In this document: positions 17,733 to 25,780 of the stretch, piece by piece
Position numbering within the stretch: the first letter of the stretch is position 1
How the letters are laid out: each line of letters starts with the position of its first letter
NCBI RefSeq assembly: GCF_024298845.1
Contig: NZ_CP101158.1
Span: 40,886 to 104,885 of the forward strand
Reading direction: 5' to 3'
Length of the DNA stretch: 64,000 nt
DNA from: Natronosalvus amylolyticus
GTDB lineage: Archaea > Halobacteriota > Halobacteria > Halobacteriales > Natrialbaceae
Translations under genes and position numbers: made by a program
The notes under the pieces: generated by a model
Told to the model about the DNA's origin: nothing
Seen by the model: the letters and a program-made list of their open reading frames with translations, nothing else
Databases searched by the model: none

Positions 17733-18037
17733 TGCGCTGGGTTCCAAACCTCGAGTTACGTCGCCGGCTTCGGTCGGGCACACTGCTCACGTTCCGTGGG
17801 CTGTCGATCGTCGCCTTCGTCGTGATCATGGGATTGCTCGTGGCGCTCACGCTCCCAACCAGCCCCGTTTTCGCCGGCATTCTGGCGACGTTCATCCTGT
17901 TTTTCATGCTCCGAGCTATGATGCCCGTCGAGAAGATCGATGCCGCCGTGAACGCCCTGCTAACGGGCGAAGCGGGCGAACGCGCGTATCTCTGGCTCGA
18001 GAACCGAGTCTCGAGACTCACTGGGTGGTTCCGATGA
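17732..18037 (+). CDS. Small two-span membrane protein
   Basis: The 101-residue protein has two hydrophobic spans (about 19-60, IVAFVVIMGLLVALTLPTSP and VFAGILATFILFFMLRAMM). TAATG links it to the previous gene and ATGA to the next. A stack of such small membrane proteins is typical of envelope machines. Confidence 0.72.
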   Translation: MRWVPNLELRRRLRSGTLLTFRGLSIVAFVVIMGLLVALTLPTSPVFAGILATFILFFMLRAMMPVEKIDAAVNALLTGEAGERAYLWLENRVSRLTGWFR

Positions 18038-19062
18038 CAAAAGACACCAAAACCAACACACGCGCTCGAGTGCTTTCCGTCACGCTCGCTGCGTTACTCG
18101 TGGCCTCTCTGGTCACGTTCGGCTTAGGACTCTCGAGTACGGCACTCGCAGACACCGACGCAGACGCCGTGTGTGAACCAGAGCGCTCAATCACCTACGA
18201 TGAGTTCCGTACCGACCAGGCGACCGTCGACGAAGCCAACCACACTGGGTCGACAGACGTGAGCAAAGACAACACGCTCGCGACCATTGAGGGGGGTGAG
18301 GCGTTCCACCGCGTCACGCTCGAGAACCCTAACTCCTACTGTGTCGAATTCGAGTTGCAAATCTCTGAGGAGCTGGTAACGCCATCGACGATTGGCACGA
18401 TATCGGGGAGCGAACTCGAGGGGTTTGAGGATTACCCAACGCCCAAAGCGTACTGGGAGTCAACCCATAGCTTCGACCAAGACGAGACGTACACGCGGAT
18501 CACGGTGACGATGCCTGCCGAAAGCCAGGCACTGTTCGCACCGTCGAAAGCTCGCGTCGAAGGCCTCTCGTGGATCGGTGAAGGCGCTGCTGCCGCCGAA
18601 GGCTTACAGGATCGACTCGTTAGCTCACTCGGATTCGGGTCGGACCTCGAGACACGAGAGTACACACTCGAGGGCAACGATAGCGAGACGGTCACAATCG
18701 ATCTGGTAAACCCACAGACGGGTGAGCCACTCGAGGATTGGCACGCCACCTACACGGTCGATGGCAGTCACGATATTCCACTGGATAGTGGCTCTGACGA
18801 ACCGGTGTACTACCGCGAACTGACTGACGACGATGGCGACGTCACGGCTATCGAGATCACGTTCAACGAAGCCGCCGAACTCGAGTTCACGGCTGATCCA
18901 CGTGTTCGGGACACCCTGAGTTACGACCTCACGTCCTTCGAGGCTGACCTCCGGGCCTTAATGGGGAGTATCAACCTCCCGTTCATGGTCGTCGGTGAGC
19001 CAACCACCATGCCGCTGCCGACACTGACGGATGTTACAACCGGATTCGAGGTGAGTCCATGA
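18034..19062 (+). CDS. Exported hypothetical protein
   Basis: The ATG at 18034 gives 342 residues with a Sec signal (VLSVTLAALLVASLVTFGLG, cleavage near STALAD). The acidic mature part contains two cysteines (AVCEPERS, NSYCVEFEL) that could form a disulfide outside the cell. There is a weak hydrophobic patch near the end. It overlaps both neighbours by ATGA. Function unknown. Confidence 0.75.
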   Translation: MTKDTKTNTRARVLSVTLAALLVASLVTFGLGLSSTALADTDADAVCEPERSITYDEFRTDQATVDEANHTGSTDVSKDNTLATIEGGEAFHRVTLENPNSYCVEFELQISEELVTPSTIGTISGSELEGFEDYPTPKAYWESTHSFDQDETYTRITVTMPAESQALFAPSKARVEGLSWIGEGAAAAEGLQDRLVSSLGFGSDLETREYTLEGNDSETVTIDLVNPQTGEPLEDWHATYTVDGSHDIPLDSGSDEPVYYRELTDDDGDVTAIEITFNEAAELEFTADPRVRDTLSYDLTSFEADLRALMGSINLPFMVVGEPTTMPLPTLTDVTTGFEVSP

Positions 19063-19298
19063 TCAGCGCCGATCACGTTATCTGGGGGATTGCCATAATC
19101 GCTGTTGGAATTACGTTCCTGAACCCTGGTGGCCTCATCATCGGCCTTGCTATCGCGCTGTTCGTACTCGGTGGCCGGTACGGACTCCCGTTTGCTCGAG
19201 ACGTCTACACGGCCCGCCAGAGCGGTGTCTCGAGCGCGAAAGTTCGGCAGAAAGCTCGCGATATGGGCAGTGGCCGAAACCGTGAGGGTGAGCCCTAA
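19059..19298 (+). CDS. Small membrane protein
   Basis: The 79-residue protein is mostly one or two membrane spans (IWGIAIIAVGITFLNPGG and LIIGLAIALFVLG), then a basic tail. It overlaps both neighbours. Function unknown. Confidence 0.7.
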   Translation: MISADHVIWGIAIIAVGITFLNPGGLIIGLAIALFVLGGRYGLPFARDVYTARQSGVSSAKVRQKARDMGSGRNREGEP

Positions 19299-19579
19299 TG
19301 GCGATGAACCAACTCCTGACCGTCTTACTCGCTATCGGCGTCGGCCTGGCGATTGGGCATCTGGCCTTCTCGTCTCGAGGCGATTCATCGGTGATCCTGT
19401 ACAGCGCCTACGGCACGCTTTCGATGACCTTCGGCATGGTGATCGGGGCGTTCCTCATCCTCGGCGGGTTTCACCGAACGGGCGTCGTTGTCCTTGCAGT
19501 GACGTACTTCCTCGCTCGAGGCAACTACGACCGATTCCAGAGCGAGCGAGATATGCGAGCAAAAGCTGCCAATCGGTGA
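19298..19579 (+). CDS. Three-span membrane protein
   Basis: The 93-residue protein has three hydrophobic stretches (LLTVLLAIGVGLAIGHLAF, TLSMTFGMVIGAFLILGGF, TGVVVLAVTYFLA) and a basic C-terminus. It is translationally coupled to its upstream neighbour by TAATG. It resembles the size class of small T4SS or secretion channel subunits, which is only an analogy. Confidence 0.7.
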   Translation: MAMNQLLTVLLAIGVGLAIGHLAFSSRGDSSVILYSAYGTLSMTFGMVIGAFLILGGFHRTGVVVLAVTYFLARGNYDRFQSERDMRAKAANR

Positions 19580-19609
19580 GCGGCTTTTTTCATCGACCGG
19601 ATTTTCAAA

Positions 19610-19726
19610 ATGCTTCCAAAGACATTCAAAACCCAGATTCATCGACCCAGAGCGCGCGAAACGCCAGATCCACAGCCACCGCCAGATGTAGTACTACATC
19701 GACAAGCCGGAGGGGGTGAGGCCTAA
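19610..19726 (+). CDS. Very small Pro-rich ORF (38 aa)
   Basis: The frame encodes MLPKTFKTQIHRPRARETPD... ending RQAGGGEA. Its TAA overlaps the next ATG as TAATG, as in other joints of this operon, which argues for translation. It contains the 16-bp palindrome at 19685-19700, so the bases may serve regulation instead. Confidence 0.4.
   Translation: MLPKTFKTQIHRPRARETPDPQPPPDVVLHRQAGGGEA
19685..19700. promoter_or_regulatory. 16-bp perfect palindrome GATGTAGTACTACATC
   Basis: The same 14-bp core (ATGTAGTACTACAT) recurs at 51335-51348 in front of another long operon. It is probably a dimeric regulator site. Confidence 0.5.
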
Positions 19727-19968
19727 TGCTCCAGGCCCACTCGAGGGCCTCGGATGTGAACGACGGCATCCAGTTTTACGTGGCCGTTCGGGTTGCGACG
19801 GACTCCCAATTCCCGTTCGACCCCGGCGACCCGTGTGTGATACGCGTCGTCGACGACGCCCTCGTGATTTCGCCGCCGGATGACCCTCGAGACAGTATCG
19901 ACTTGCCGCCAATCGATGACGACATTCGCCGTGCAGCGACCCAATCCGAATCACAATCCCAATCCTGA
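19726..19968 (+). CDS. Small acidic hypothetical protein
   Basis: The 80-residue protein has a beta-rich core (IQFYVAVRVATDSQFPFDPG, VIRVVDDALVISPPDD) and a Ser/Gln tail. The core could be a small barrel. It is coupled to the preceding ORF by TAATG. No family is recognised. Confidence 0.62.
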   Translation: MLQAHSRASDVNDGIQFYVAVRVATDSQFPFDPGDPCVIRVVDDALVISPPDDPRDSIDLPPIDDDIRRAATQSESQSQS

Positions 19969-19979
19969 TTCAAATTTCA

Positions 19980-20576
19980 ATGAGTACAACCACCAATCCC
20001 GATTCCACAGAACACTCGCCGAAACAGAGTGAGAAACAACTTGACCGACTGCGAGACAAACTCGGTGACGCCGAGTTCATCAACGACCCCGAACTGACCG
20101 AACGCGTAAGGCAGTGGGAGAAACGCTCGTTCGAACTCCCAGCAGGCGACGTTGAAGAGCATATTGAGTCCCAGATCACGGACCTGAAAGCCAGCGGCTA
20201 CGCTATGTTCGCTCGCGAGGGGCTCGAGGATGCGACCGACGAATTCCCCGATGCGTGTAGCAAATGCCCACACTACGGCGGGGGCTGTCCAATCGCCACC
20301 CAGCGTGTGGTTCGCCAGGAGGTGAGCCGTATCGTAACGCAGGCCGAGACGGATTCGGCGTTCCGACGCGAAATGCGCTCGCTTGCCGAAGACTATCGCT
20401 GCCACCGGATACCGGAGTGGCTTTCGGAGTGGTCGAATCGCTACACCGAAATCATCCAAGAGGGCCTCGAGTTACAGCGCGAAATCGACAAGCAAATCCA
20501 ATCGATGGCGTCGAAAGGCGCACAGAAACGCGTCGACCTCCGGGCTGACGACGATGAGAACGGAGGCCACCGATGA
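19980..20576 (+). CDS. Hypothetical protein with a cysteine cluster
   Basis: The 198-residue protein is helical with one cysteine cluster, CSKCPHYGGGCPIATQ (about 92-107), and another Cys at YRCHR (about 140). Four cysteines in that spacing could hold zinc or an iron-sulfur cluster. It ends with ATGA overlap into the next gene. It is cytoplasmic and may be a regulatory or coupling part of the membrane machine. Confidence 0.68.
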   Translation: MSTTTNPDSTEHSPKQSEKQLDRLRDKLGDAEFINDPELTERVRQWEKRSFELPAGDVEEHIESQITDLKASGYAMFAREGLEDATDEFPDACSKCPHYGGGCPIATQRVVRQEVSRIVTQAETDSAFRREMRSLAEDYRCHRIPEWLSEWSNRYTEIIQEGLELQREIDKQIQSMASKGAQKRVDLRADDDENGGHR

Positions 20577-21616
20577 ACTGGGCGCTAATCGCCGTTGCGA
20601 TCCTCGTTTCCGCCGCTATCGTATTCGCTGCTTGGTGGCTCTCGCGTTCGATGCGTGACGACACAACCGACGCTACAGAGCGCGTCCAACAGGACTCGAG
20701 CAATCCCGATCGGTCGGGTGACCCAGCCCACAAGAAGGGGTCAACGAGAGTCCCGATACGCGACCGGGCGAAGGCCACCTCGAGAACCGCAAAGGTGTTT
20801 TTCGGTTCACTCGCACTGCTGGGAATCATCCTCGCTGTCTTCGCCTACCAGACGCTTCGGACGGGCTCACCTGCGGAGGTGATGTTCTCTGATCAACTGC
20901 TAACGGCGCTCAAAGTCGGTATCGGCGTCGTCGCGGGTATCATGATATCGAATATCGGCCAGCGGTATGAGGGCCAACTCATCAACGTCTACGAGGGTGA
21001 CGATGGCAACACGCGCGAAGAGATTATCCCCATCGACGTTCGCAACGTCGGCAGTGACGAAGGTAACCCAATCGTTAAAGAGTACTCCCAAAGCCGTCTA
21101 TTCGGCGTTTTCCGACGCTACAAGCACTGTGCTGAAGAGCCAGAACTCGAGAACACCCATCGAGCGCCGGGGAAGGTGATCGAACACCAAATCCCCGATC
21201 ACGCCTTCCAGGTCGACTCGACGACGTGGGTTAACCTCACGACCAAACAAAACGATACCGAGAACCCCGATACGCGACCGGATTACGTCTACTCAAGCCC
21301 GGTCGAACTCTCCTATGAGAAATATATCGACATGAAACAGAAGATTCGCCGTCAGGACACTAAAATGCGAGGGCTCGAGGCCACGCTCGCCACCGTCGAA
21401 CGCGAATTCTCGAAAATCGAGCGCCTCCTCCTGAGCGGTGACCACAAAACCGAACAGGACGTTCGCAACCAGATCAAAGAAATCGCTCAAATCCTGGGGA
21501 GCGTCTCTGGCTTCGGCGAGACGATGAACCAAGAGGCCCGGTCAACCTACGTCGATACTGGCGGGAACGGGCAACAACCCCAACAGGCTCACCCAGACGG
21601 GGGTGAGCGACGATGA
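20573..21616 (+). CDS. Three-span membrane protein with coiled-coil domain
   Basis: The 347-residue protein has membrane segments at about 3-22, 82-100 and 115-135. A soluble domain follows (about 140-250), and then a coiled coil (about 262-320, IKRQDTKMRG-like to FSKIERLLLSG). The Gly/Gln-rich tail is disordered. It overlaps both neighbours. The topology would fit a stator or scaffold of a secretion or transfer complex, by inference only. Confidence 0.72.
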   Translation: MNWALIAVAILVSAAIVFAAWWLSRSMRDDTTDATERVQQDSSNPDRSGDPAHKKGSTRVPIRDRAKATSRTAKVFFGSLALLGIILAVFAYQTLRTGSPAEVMFSDQLLTALKVGIGVVAGIMISNIGQRYEGQLINVYEGDDGNTREEIIPIDVRNVGSDEGNPIVKEYSQSRLFGVFRRYKHCAEEPELENTHRAPGKVIEHQIPDHAFQVDSTTWVNLTTKQNDTENPDTRPDYVYSSPVELSYEKYIDMKQKIRRQDTKMRGLEATLATVEREFSKIERLLLSGDHKTEQDVRNQIKEIAQILGSVSGFGETMNQEARSTYVDTGGNGQQPQQAHPDGGERR

Positions 21617-22926
21617 AGCCCGCCTGGACTCGAGCGCTTACGCTCGCACTCGTGGCTCTATTTCTGTGTTCGATGGCCGTTCCGCTGGCCGCCGCCGACA
21701 CGAGTGCTGGCCCATCGATCGATCACGCTCACAGCTCTGTTTTCGCTCAAGAAAACAACGAGACAGCGACGAACGAAAGTGACGCCGGTAACGATACAGA
21801 GACAGACACCGATTCGGACGAATTCGAGGATAGCAATGTCTCGGACGGCGAACCCGGCCTCGCTGATCGGGTACGCGTCTCGCCTGTCTCACTCGGTGAC
21901 GAAGACTGGCTCGAGACAACGACTGAGGATTCAGACGAAGCGTTCAACACCACTGGCCCGTTCGCTCTGTTCACGCTTTCAGAACCCGCTGAGAACGTTC
22001 GGATAGCCCAGAGTGACGCCGAGGCCACACTGCTCGAGGGCGACACCACAATCCTCGTCGAGTACGAACCCGGCGCGGCTGGTTCCTCGAGTACGTTCTT
22101 CGAACTCGAGGTTTTCTTCCCCGATAGCTCTACCAGTTCGATCGATCTCTATGCGACGAGTACCGAAGTCTCGGCAGCAGCAGCGGAACTCGAGGCCTAC
22201 GGCGGGCTTATCGACGATATGCAAGACTCCGCCGAAGAGGAAGGCTACGACACCGACCCAAGCGGGCTCGAGGACTACTACGATTGGCGCGTCGAACGCG
22301 CTACGCTCGTTGATTCGTTCCTCGTCGAACGGGCGGCCCAACTCCTTATCTTGGCGATTATGGCCGCCGAGAACCCGCTCGTGTGGATTCTCATACTGCT
22401 CTCGATTGCCGTGGCCGCCTACCGCCGCGAACAGGCTCACGGCTGGATTCTCGACCGGATTGAGAACGATTCGGGTGAAACAGCGAGACAGCAAGAGCAA
22501 CTTGAGGCAGAATACCGCCGCGACAAGCAGACGGCCAATGAGGAATTCATCGGCGAACTCCCACAGATCAACGACCAACAGGCGGTGTACTGGAACGATA
22601 GCTTCGATATCCACAGCACGCTCCAACTCGCCGAACTCGCACTCCGTGGTCCGCGAGACCTCGAAATCTCTAGTGACGCGCAACCGGATGGCGGGCAACC
22701 GGAATCAGCAATCGCCGAACTCGAGGCTGAAACCATCCACAATTCGTGGCTGGCCGAAGTGTACACGACCAACCGTCTGAGCGGCCCGCGTGAGGCACTC
22801 TCCTGTCTCAAAGCCGCCCTGATCCGCATGGAAGCCACCTACTCGATGGGTCACCGCTACTCCGGAGTCAGAAACGACGTCGAACAGCTACTCGATGAGA
22901 TCGACGAACTCGAGCGAGGATTCTGA
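21613..22926 (+). CDS. Exported/membrane protein with large outer and inner domains
   Basis: The 437-residue protein has a Sec signal (about 1-28), a Thr/Asp-rich outer domain, and a membrane segment (about 240-275, LILAIMAAENPLVWILILLSIAVAAY). A cytoplasmic helical domain follows (about 280-437), so it spans the envelope. It starts by ATGA overlap. Function unknown. Confidence 0.74.
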   Translation: MKPAWTRALTLALVALFLCSMAVPLAAADTSAGPSIDHAHSSVFAQENNETATNESDAGNDTETDTDSDEFEDSNVSDGEPGLADRVRVSPVSLGDEDWLETTTEDSDEAFNTTGPFALFTLSEPAENVRIAQSDAEATLLEGDTTILVEYEPGAAGSSSTFFELEVFFPDSSTSSIDLYATSTEVSAAAAELEAYGGLIDDMQDSAEEEGYDTDPSGLEDYYDWRVERATLVDSFLVERAAQLLILAIMAAENPLVWILILLSIAVAAYRREQAHGWILDRIENDSGETARQQEQLEAEYRRDKQTANEEFIGELPQINDQQAVYWNDSFDIHSTLQLAELALRGPRDLEISSDAQPDGGQPESAIAELEAETIHNSWLAEVYTTNRLSGPREALSCLKAALIRMEATYSMGHRYSGVRNDVEQLLDEIDELERGF

Positions 22927-22927
22927 A

Positions 22928-24637
22928 ATGCCAGACAAAGACGACACGAACGAAAGTGAGCGACCGCTCCCTGCTACCGTCACAGAAATCGACTCTCGAG
23001 ACACACCTACAGAGGGGACACTCGAGGACACAGGGACGAACAACAGAGACGAAACCTCGAGTACATACGCAGACGGGCGCTCGTGGACAGGACGCGCTCG
23101 AGGCGGCCTCTCGAGTGTCCGGTCGAACCTATCCTCACTCGCGAACGGAATTGCCTCACGGGTACGTAACGCCGGCTCTCGAGTCTCCAGGCTCTGGGGG
23201 TGGCTGAAAACTCTCCCAACACGAGTGAAAAACGGCCTGTTGCTCTGGATACTCGGCCCCGAGGACACCGTAGGGACACGTATCGGCTCTGCCGCACTGT
23301 TCGGTGCGCTTGCGTTCCTCTTCGGTGGTATCTATCTCTGGATGTCACGCGGCCTCGAACACTCCGGAGACTCCTCGTGGTTCATGGGCCGACTGTTCGG
23401 CGTTGCCACGAGTCTGTGGACCTATGCGCTGTTGTTGTTGCTCGTGGTCGCCGGAATCAAATGGATGGGTCGTCGTCGAAAAGCCTCGAGAGCCGCCGCC
23501 AAAACCGGGTTTTCCGAACGGACGGTCAAACGGCTGGCTGCCGAAGCCGAGACCACCGATGGCACCGAGACGGTCGTCGTCACTCCTGCCGAAAGCGTTC
23601 GCGAGACGGCTTCGCAGTTACTCGATATTTTCGGGATTGCACCGGCACATATCGATGTGGCCGACGTGCATACGATCGATGAGGATACCGTCGACGCCGC
23701 ACAGGATAGCGCGGATGCCGCCGATATCGATGATATAGTCGTTCACCCCCGCGCAAACCTGAGTACAACCGACCACCTTCGAATGACACAACTCGAGTTG
23801 ATATCGACGCTCGAGTCTCGAGACCTGCTGTGGAACTTCGGTTTCCCCGCTGCGGTCACGTTCGTGATCGGGCTGTTGGTCGCCCAAATCTGGGTCTCGC
23901 CGTGGGTTTACCTCTTGCTCGCCTCAGCGTCGGTCGTCGTCGGCGCGCTCTGGTATCTGGGTAGCCATCGTCGCCGACGAACCCGCGTGCATGGCCTTCG
24001 CGAACCCGACGAAACCGAAGCGTTCGATGAGATTGCCGTTCTCGTAAAGCGCGTCGATACGTCGGATACAACCGCCTTTTACGGCTGGTGTGGCGGTTCG
24101 GTGTACGCCGACTACGACGGTATTAGGTTGGCCTGGACGCTCGCCGAAATCGCTCACGCCCACATCGAACCCGGTGAAGCTGTCCCACCGACTATCCAGC
24201 AAAAGTTCGCACGGAATCTGAAACAGTTTGTCCCGAATATCGAGGGCTACGTCGATGCCGTCGAGCGGCCCGAAATCACGAATATGCTCGCCAAAGAGGT
24301 GGCCGATGCCGATCAACACCTCCCGAAATCACAGCTCCTCGATCGCGTGATCGAACGCGACCGCCAGCGTATCGGTGGCATCGGCTATGACCCACGGCTG
24401 GTGGCTGATCGCTACGAGCGCAACGTCCCTGAGTTGTTCATCGAGGTGCCCGTCGAGATCGACACGCCGACTCGAGGCACCCAGGAGATGACTGCCGTCA
24501 AACTCCGGACGGATGATGCCCGCCCGGCGGTAATCGAGACTCGAGCGCAGTTCTCAACGTTGTATCAACCCGATTACCAACCCGACTTCGAATTACCGGA
24601 CGTCGAAATGCAGACCGAGCGTTTCGACGGGATTTGA
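22928..24637 (+). CDS. Large polytopic membrane protein
   Basis: The ATG at 22928, one base after the preceding stop, gives 569 residues. An acidic Ser/Thr-rich N-terminus precedes hydrophobic spans at about 120-145, 160-182, 300-320 and 325-345. A long cytoplasmic C-terminal domain follows (about 350-569). By size and layout it could be the core membrane channel of the operon's machine. No family is recognised. Confidence 0.74.
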   Translation: MPDKDDTNESERPLPATVTEIDSRDTPTEGTLEDTGTNNRDETSSTYADGRSWTGRARGGLSSVRSNLSSLANGIASRVRNAGSRVSRLWGWLKTLPTRVKNGLLLWILGPEDTVGTRIGSAALFGALAFLFGGIYLWMSRGLEHSGDSSWFMGRLFGVATSLWTYALLLLLVVAGIKWMGRRRKASRAAAKTGFSERTVKRLAAEAETTDGTETVVVTPAESVRETASQLLDIFGIAPAHIDVADVHTIDEDTVDAAQDSADAADIDDIVVHPRANLSTTDHLRMTQLELISTLESRDLLWNFGFPAAVTFVIGLLVAQIWVSPWVYLLLASASVVVGALWYLGSHRRRRTRVHGLREPDETEAFDEIAVLVKRVDTSDTTAFYGWCGGSVYADYDGIRLAWTLAEIAHAHIEPGEAVPPTIQQKFARNLKQFVPNIEGYVDAVERPEITNMLAKEVADADQHLPKSQLLDRVIERDRQRIGGIGYDPRLVADRYERNVPELFIEVPVEIDTPTRGTQEMTAVKLRTDDARPAVIETRAQFSTLYQPDYQPDFELPDVEMQTERFDGI

Positions 24638-24647
24638 TCGTTGGATC

Positions 24648-25652
24648 TCAATCTACGGTGTTGAGTTCCCGAAACTCAAATCGAGCCCCGCCTTCCTCAC
24701 TATCGGTCAACGAAACCTCCCAGTTGTGTGATTGGGCGATACGGCTAACAATAGTCAATCCAACACCGCTCCCACTATAACCCGTCGTATAACCGTGTTT
24801 GAATACCTCTTCTCTATCTTCTGGTGAGATGCCAGAACCGGTATCCTCAACGAAAAATCCGCTCTCTTCTTCAAGTGGTCCGATTCTCACAGCGACACTA
24901 TTCCCCCCGTGACCAACGGCGTTTCGAAACAGGTTCTCGAAGAGCGCCTGCAACTGACCGCGGTCACAATAGAGGGATTGGTCTTCTATCTCGAGCGTTG
25001 CCTGTCGTGAATCGACCATTTCCCACGCTCGATTCGCTACAGTACGAATTGCCACTGTGTCGTACTCATCCGAAGTGGCGTCCGTTCGTGCTAGAGTCAA
25101 CAAGTCTGTGGTTAGTTCATCGATTCGGTCAAGCGCTTCCAAAGCTCCATCTAAGTAACCCTCATCACCGGTTTCACGAAACATTTCGATATCAGCAACC
25201 GCGAGTGAAAGCGGATTCCGAAGATCGTGAGAAATCATGCTTGCAAACTGGTCGAGGCGCTCGTTTTGTCTTTCTAACTCCTTTGCACGCTTTCGTTCCT
25301 CAGTGACTCCCTGCGTGACCAACACTCCATAGGACTGGCCCTTAATATCGACTGGCTGGGTCTCGATGTGATGAACTCGGTCGGTATATTCAATATCAAA
25401 TGACCGTTGCTCACCTTCGATTGTGGCTTGTAACTCTGACTCGAGTTGATCGATGATCGATGACGGAAACAGCTCATCAATTCGGTGGCCGACCATCTCG
25501 ATTGATTCCTTTTTACTGAACGGCAGGGTTCGAGGCCCTACAATCTGGTATTTGAGGTCATCGTCAAAGAGTACGAGGACTCCATTTGGAAAATTCTCAA
25601 TCAGTGCCCGTTGTCCGTCCTGCGCCCGAATAATGTTTGAGTCCCCCGTCAT
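24648..25652 (-). CDS. PAS-domain sensor histidine kinase
   Basis: The ATG at 25652 gives 334 residues. A PAS-like sensor (about 20-120) is followed by HisKA with the phospho-acceptor in SMISHDLRNPLS (about 150) and a HATPase domain. The ATPase motifs are N box NLFRNAVGHGG, G1 DTGSGIS, and G2 GSGVGLTIV. No membrane span is present, so it senses inside the cell. No response regulator is adjacent. It lies inverted between the operon and the ATPase gene and may be an insertion. Confidence 0.9.
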   Translation of the reverse strand: MTGDSNIIRAQDGQRALIENFPNGVLVLFDDDLKYQIVGPRTLPFSKKESIEMVGHRIDELFPSSIIDQLESELQATIEGEQRSFDIEYTDRVHHIETQPVDIKGQSYGVLVTQGVTEERKRAKELERQNERLDQFASMISHDLRNPLSLAVADIEMFRETGDEGYLDGALEALDRIDELTTDLLTLARTDATSDEYDTVAIRTVANRAWEMVDSRQATLEIEDQSLYCDRGQLQALFENLFRNAVGHGGNSVAVRIGPLEEESGFFVEDTGSGISPEDREEVFKHGYTTGYSGSGVGLTIVSRIAQSHNWEVSLTDSEEGGARFEFRELNTVD

Positions 25653-25780
25653 GTCCCCCAATATATTCTCAGTAATTGGACTATCACGCAAAAAGGTACT
25701 GAAATTCACAGTAAAGATTAATTTTGACAGACTGTCTTCGAGACTGTACAGATAGTAACTAAATACAATCCACCACAACC

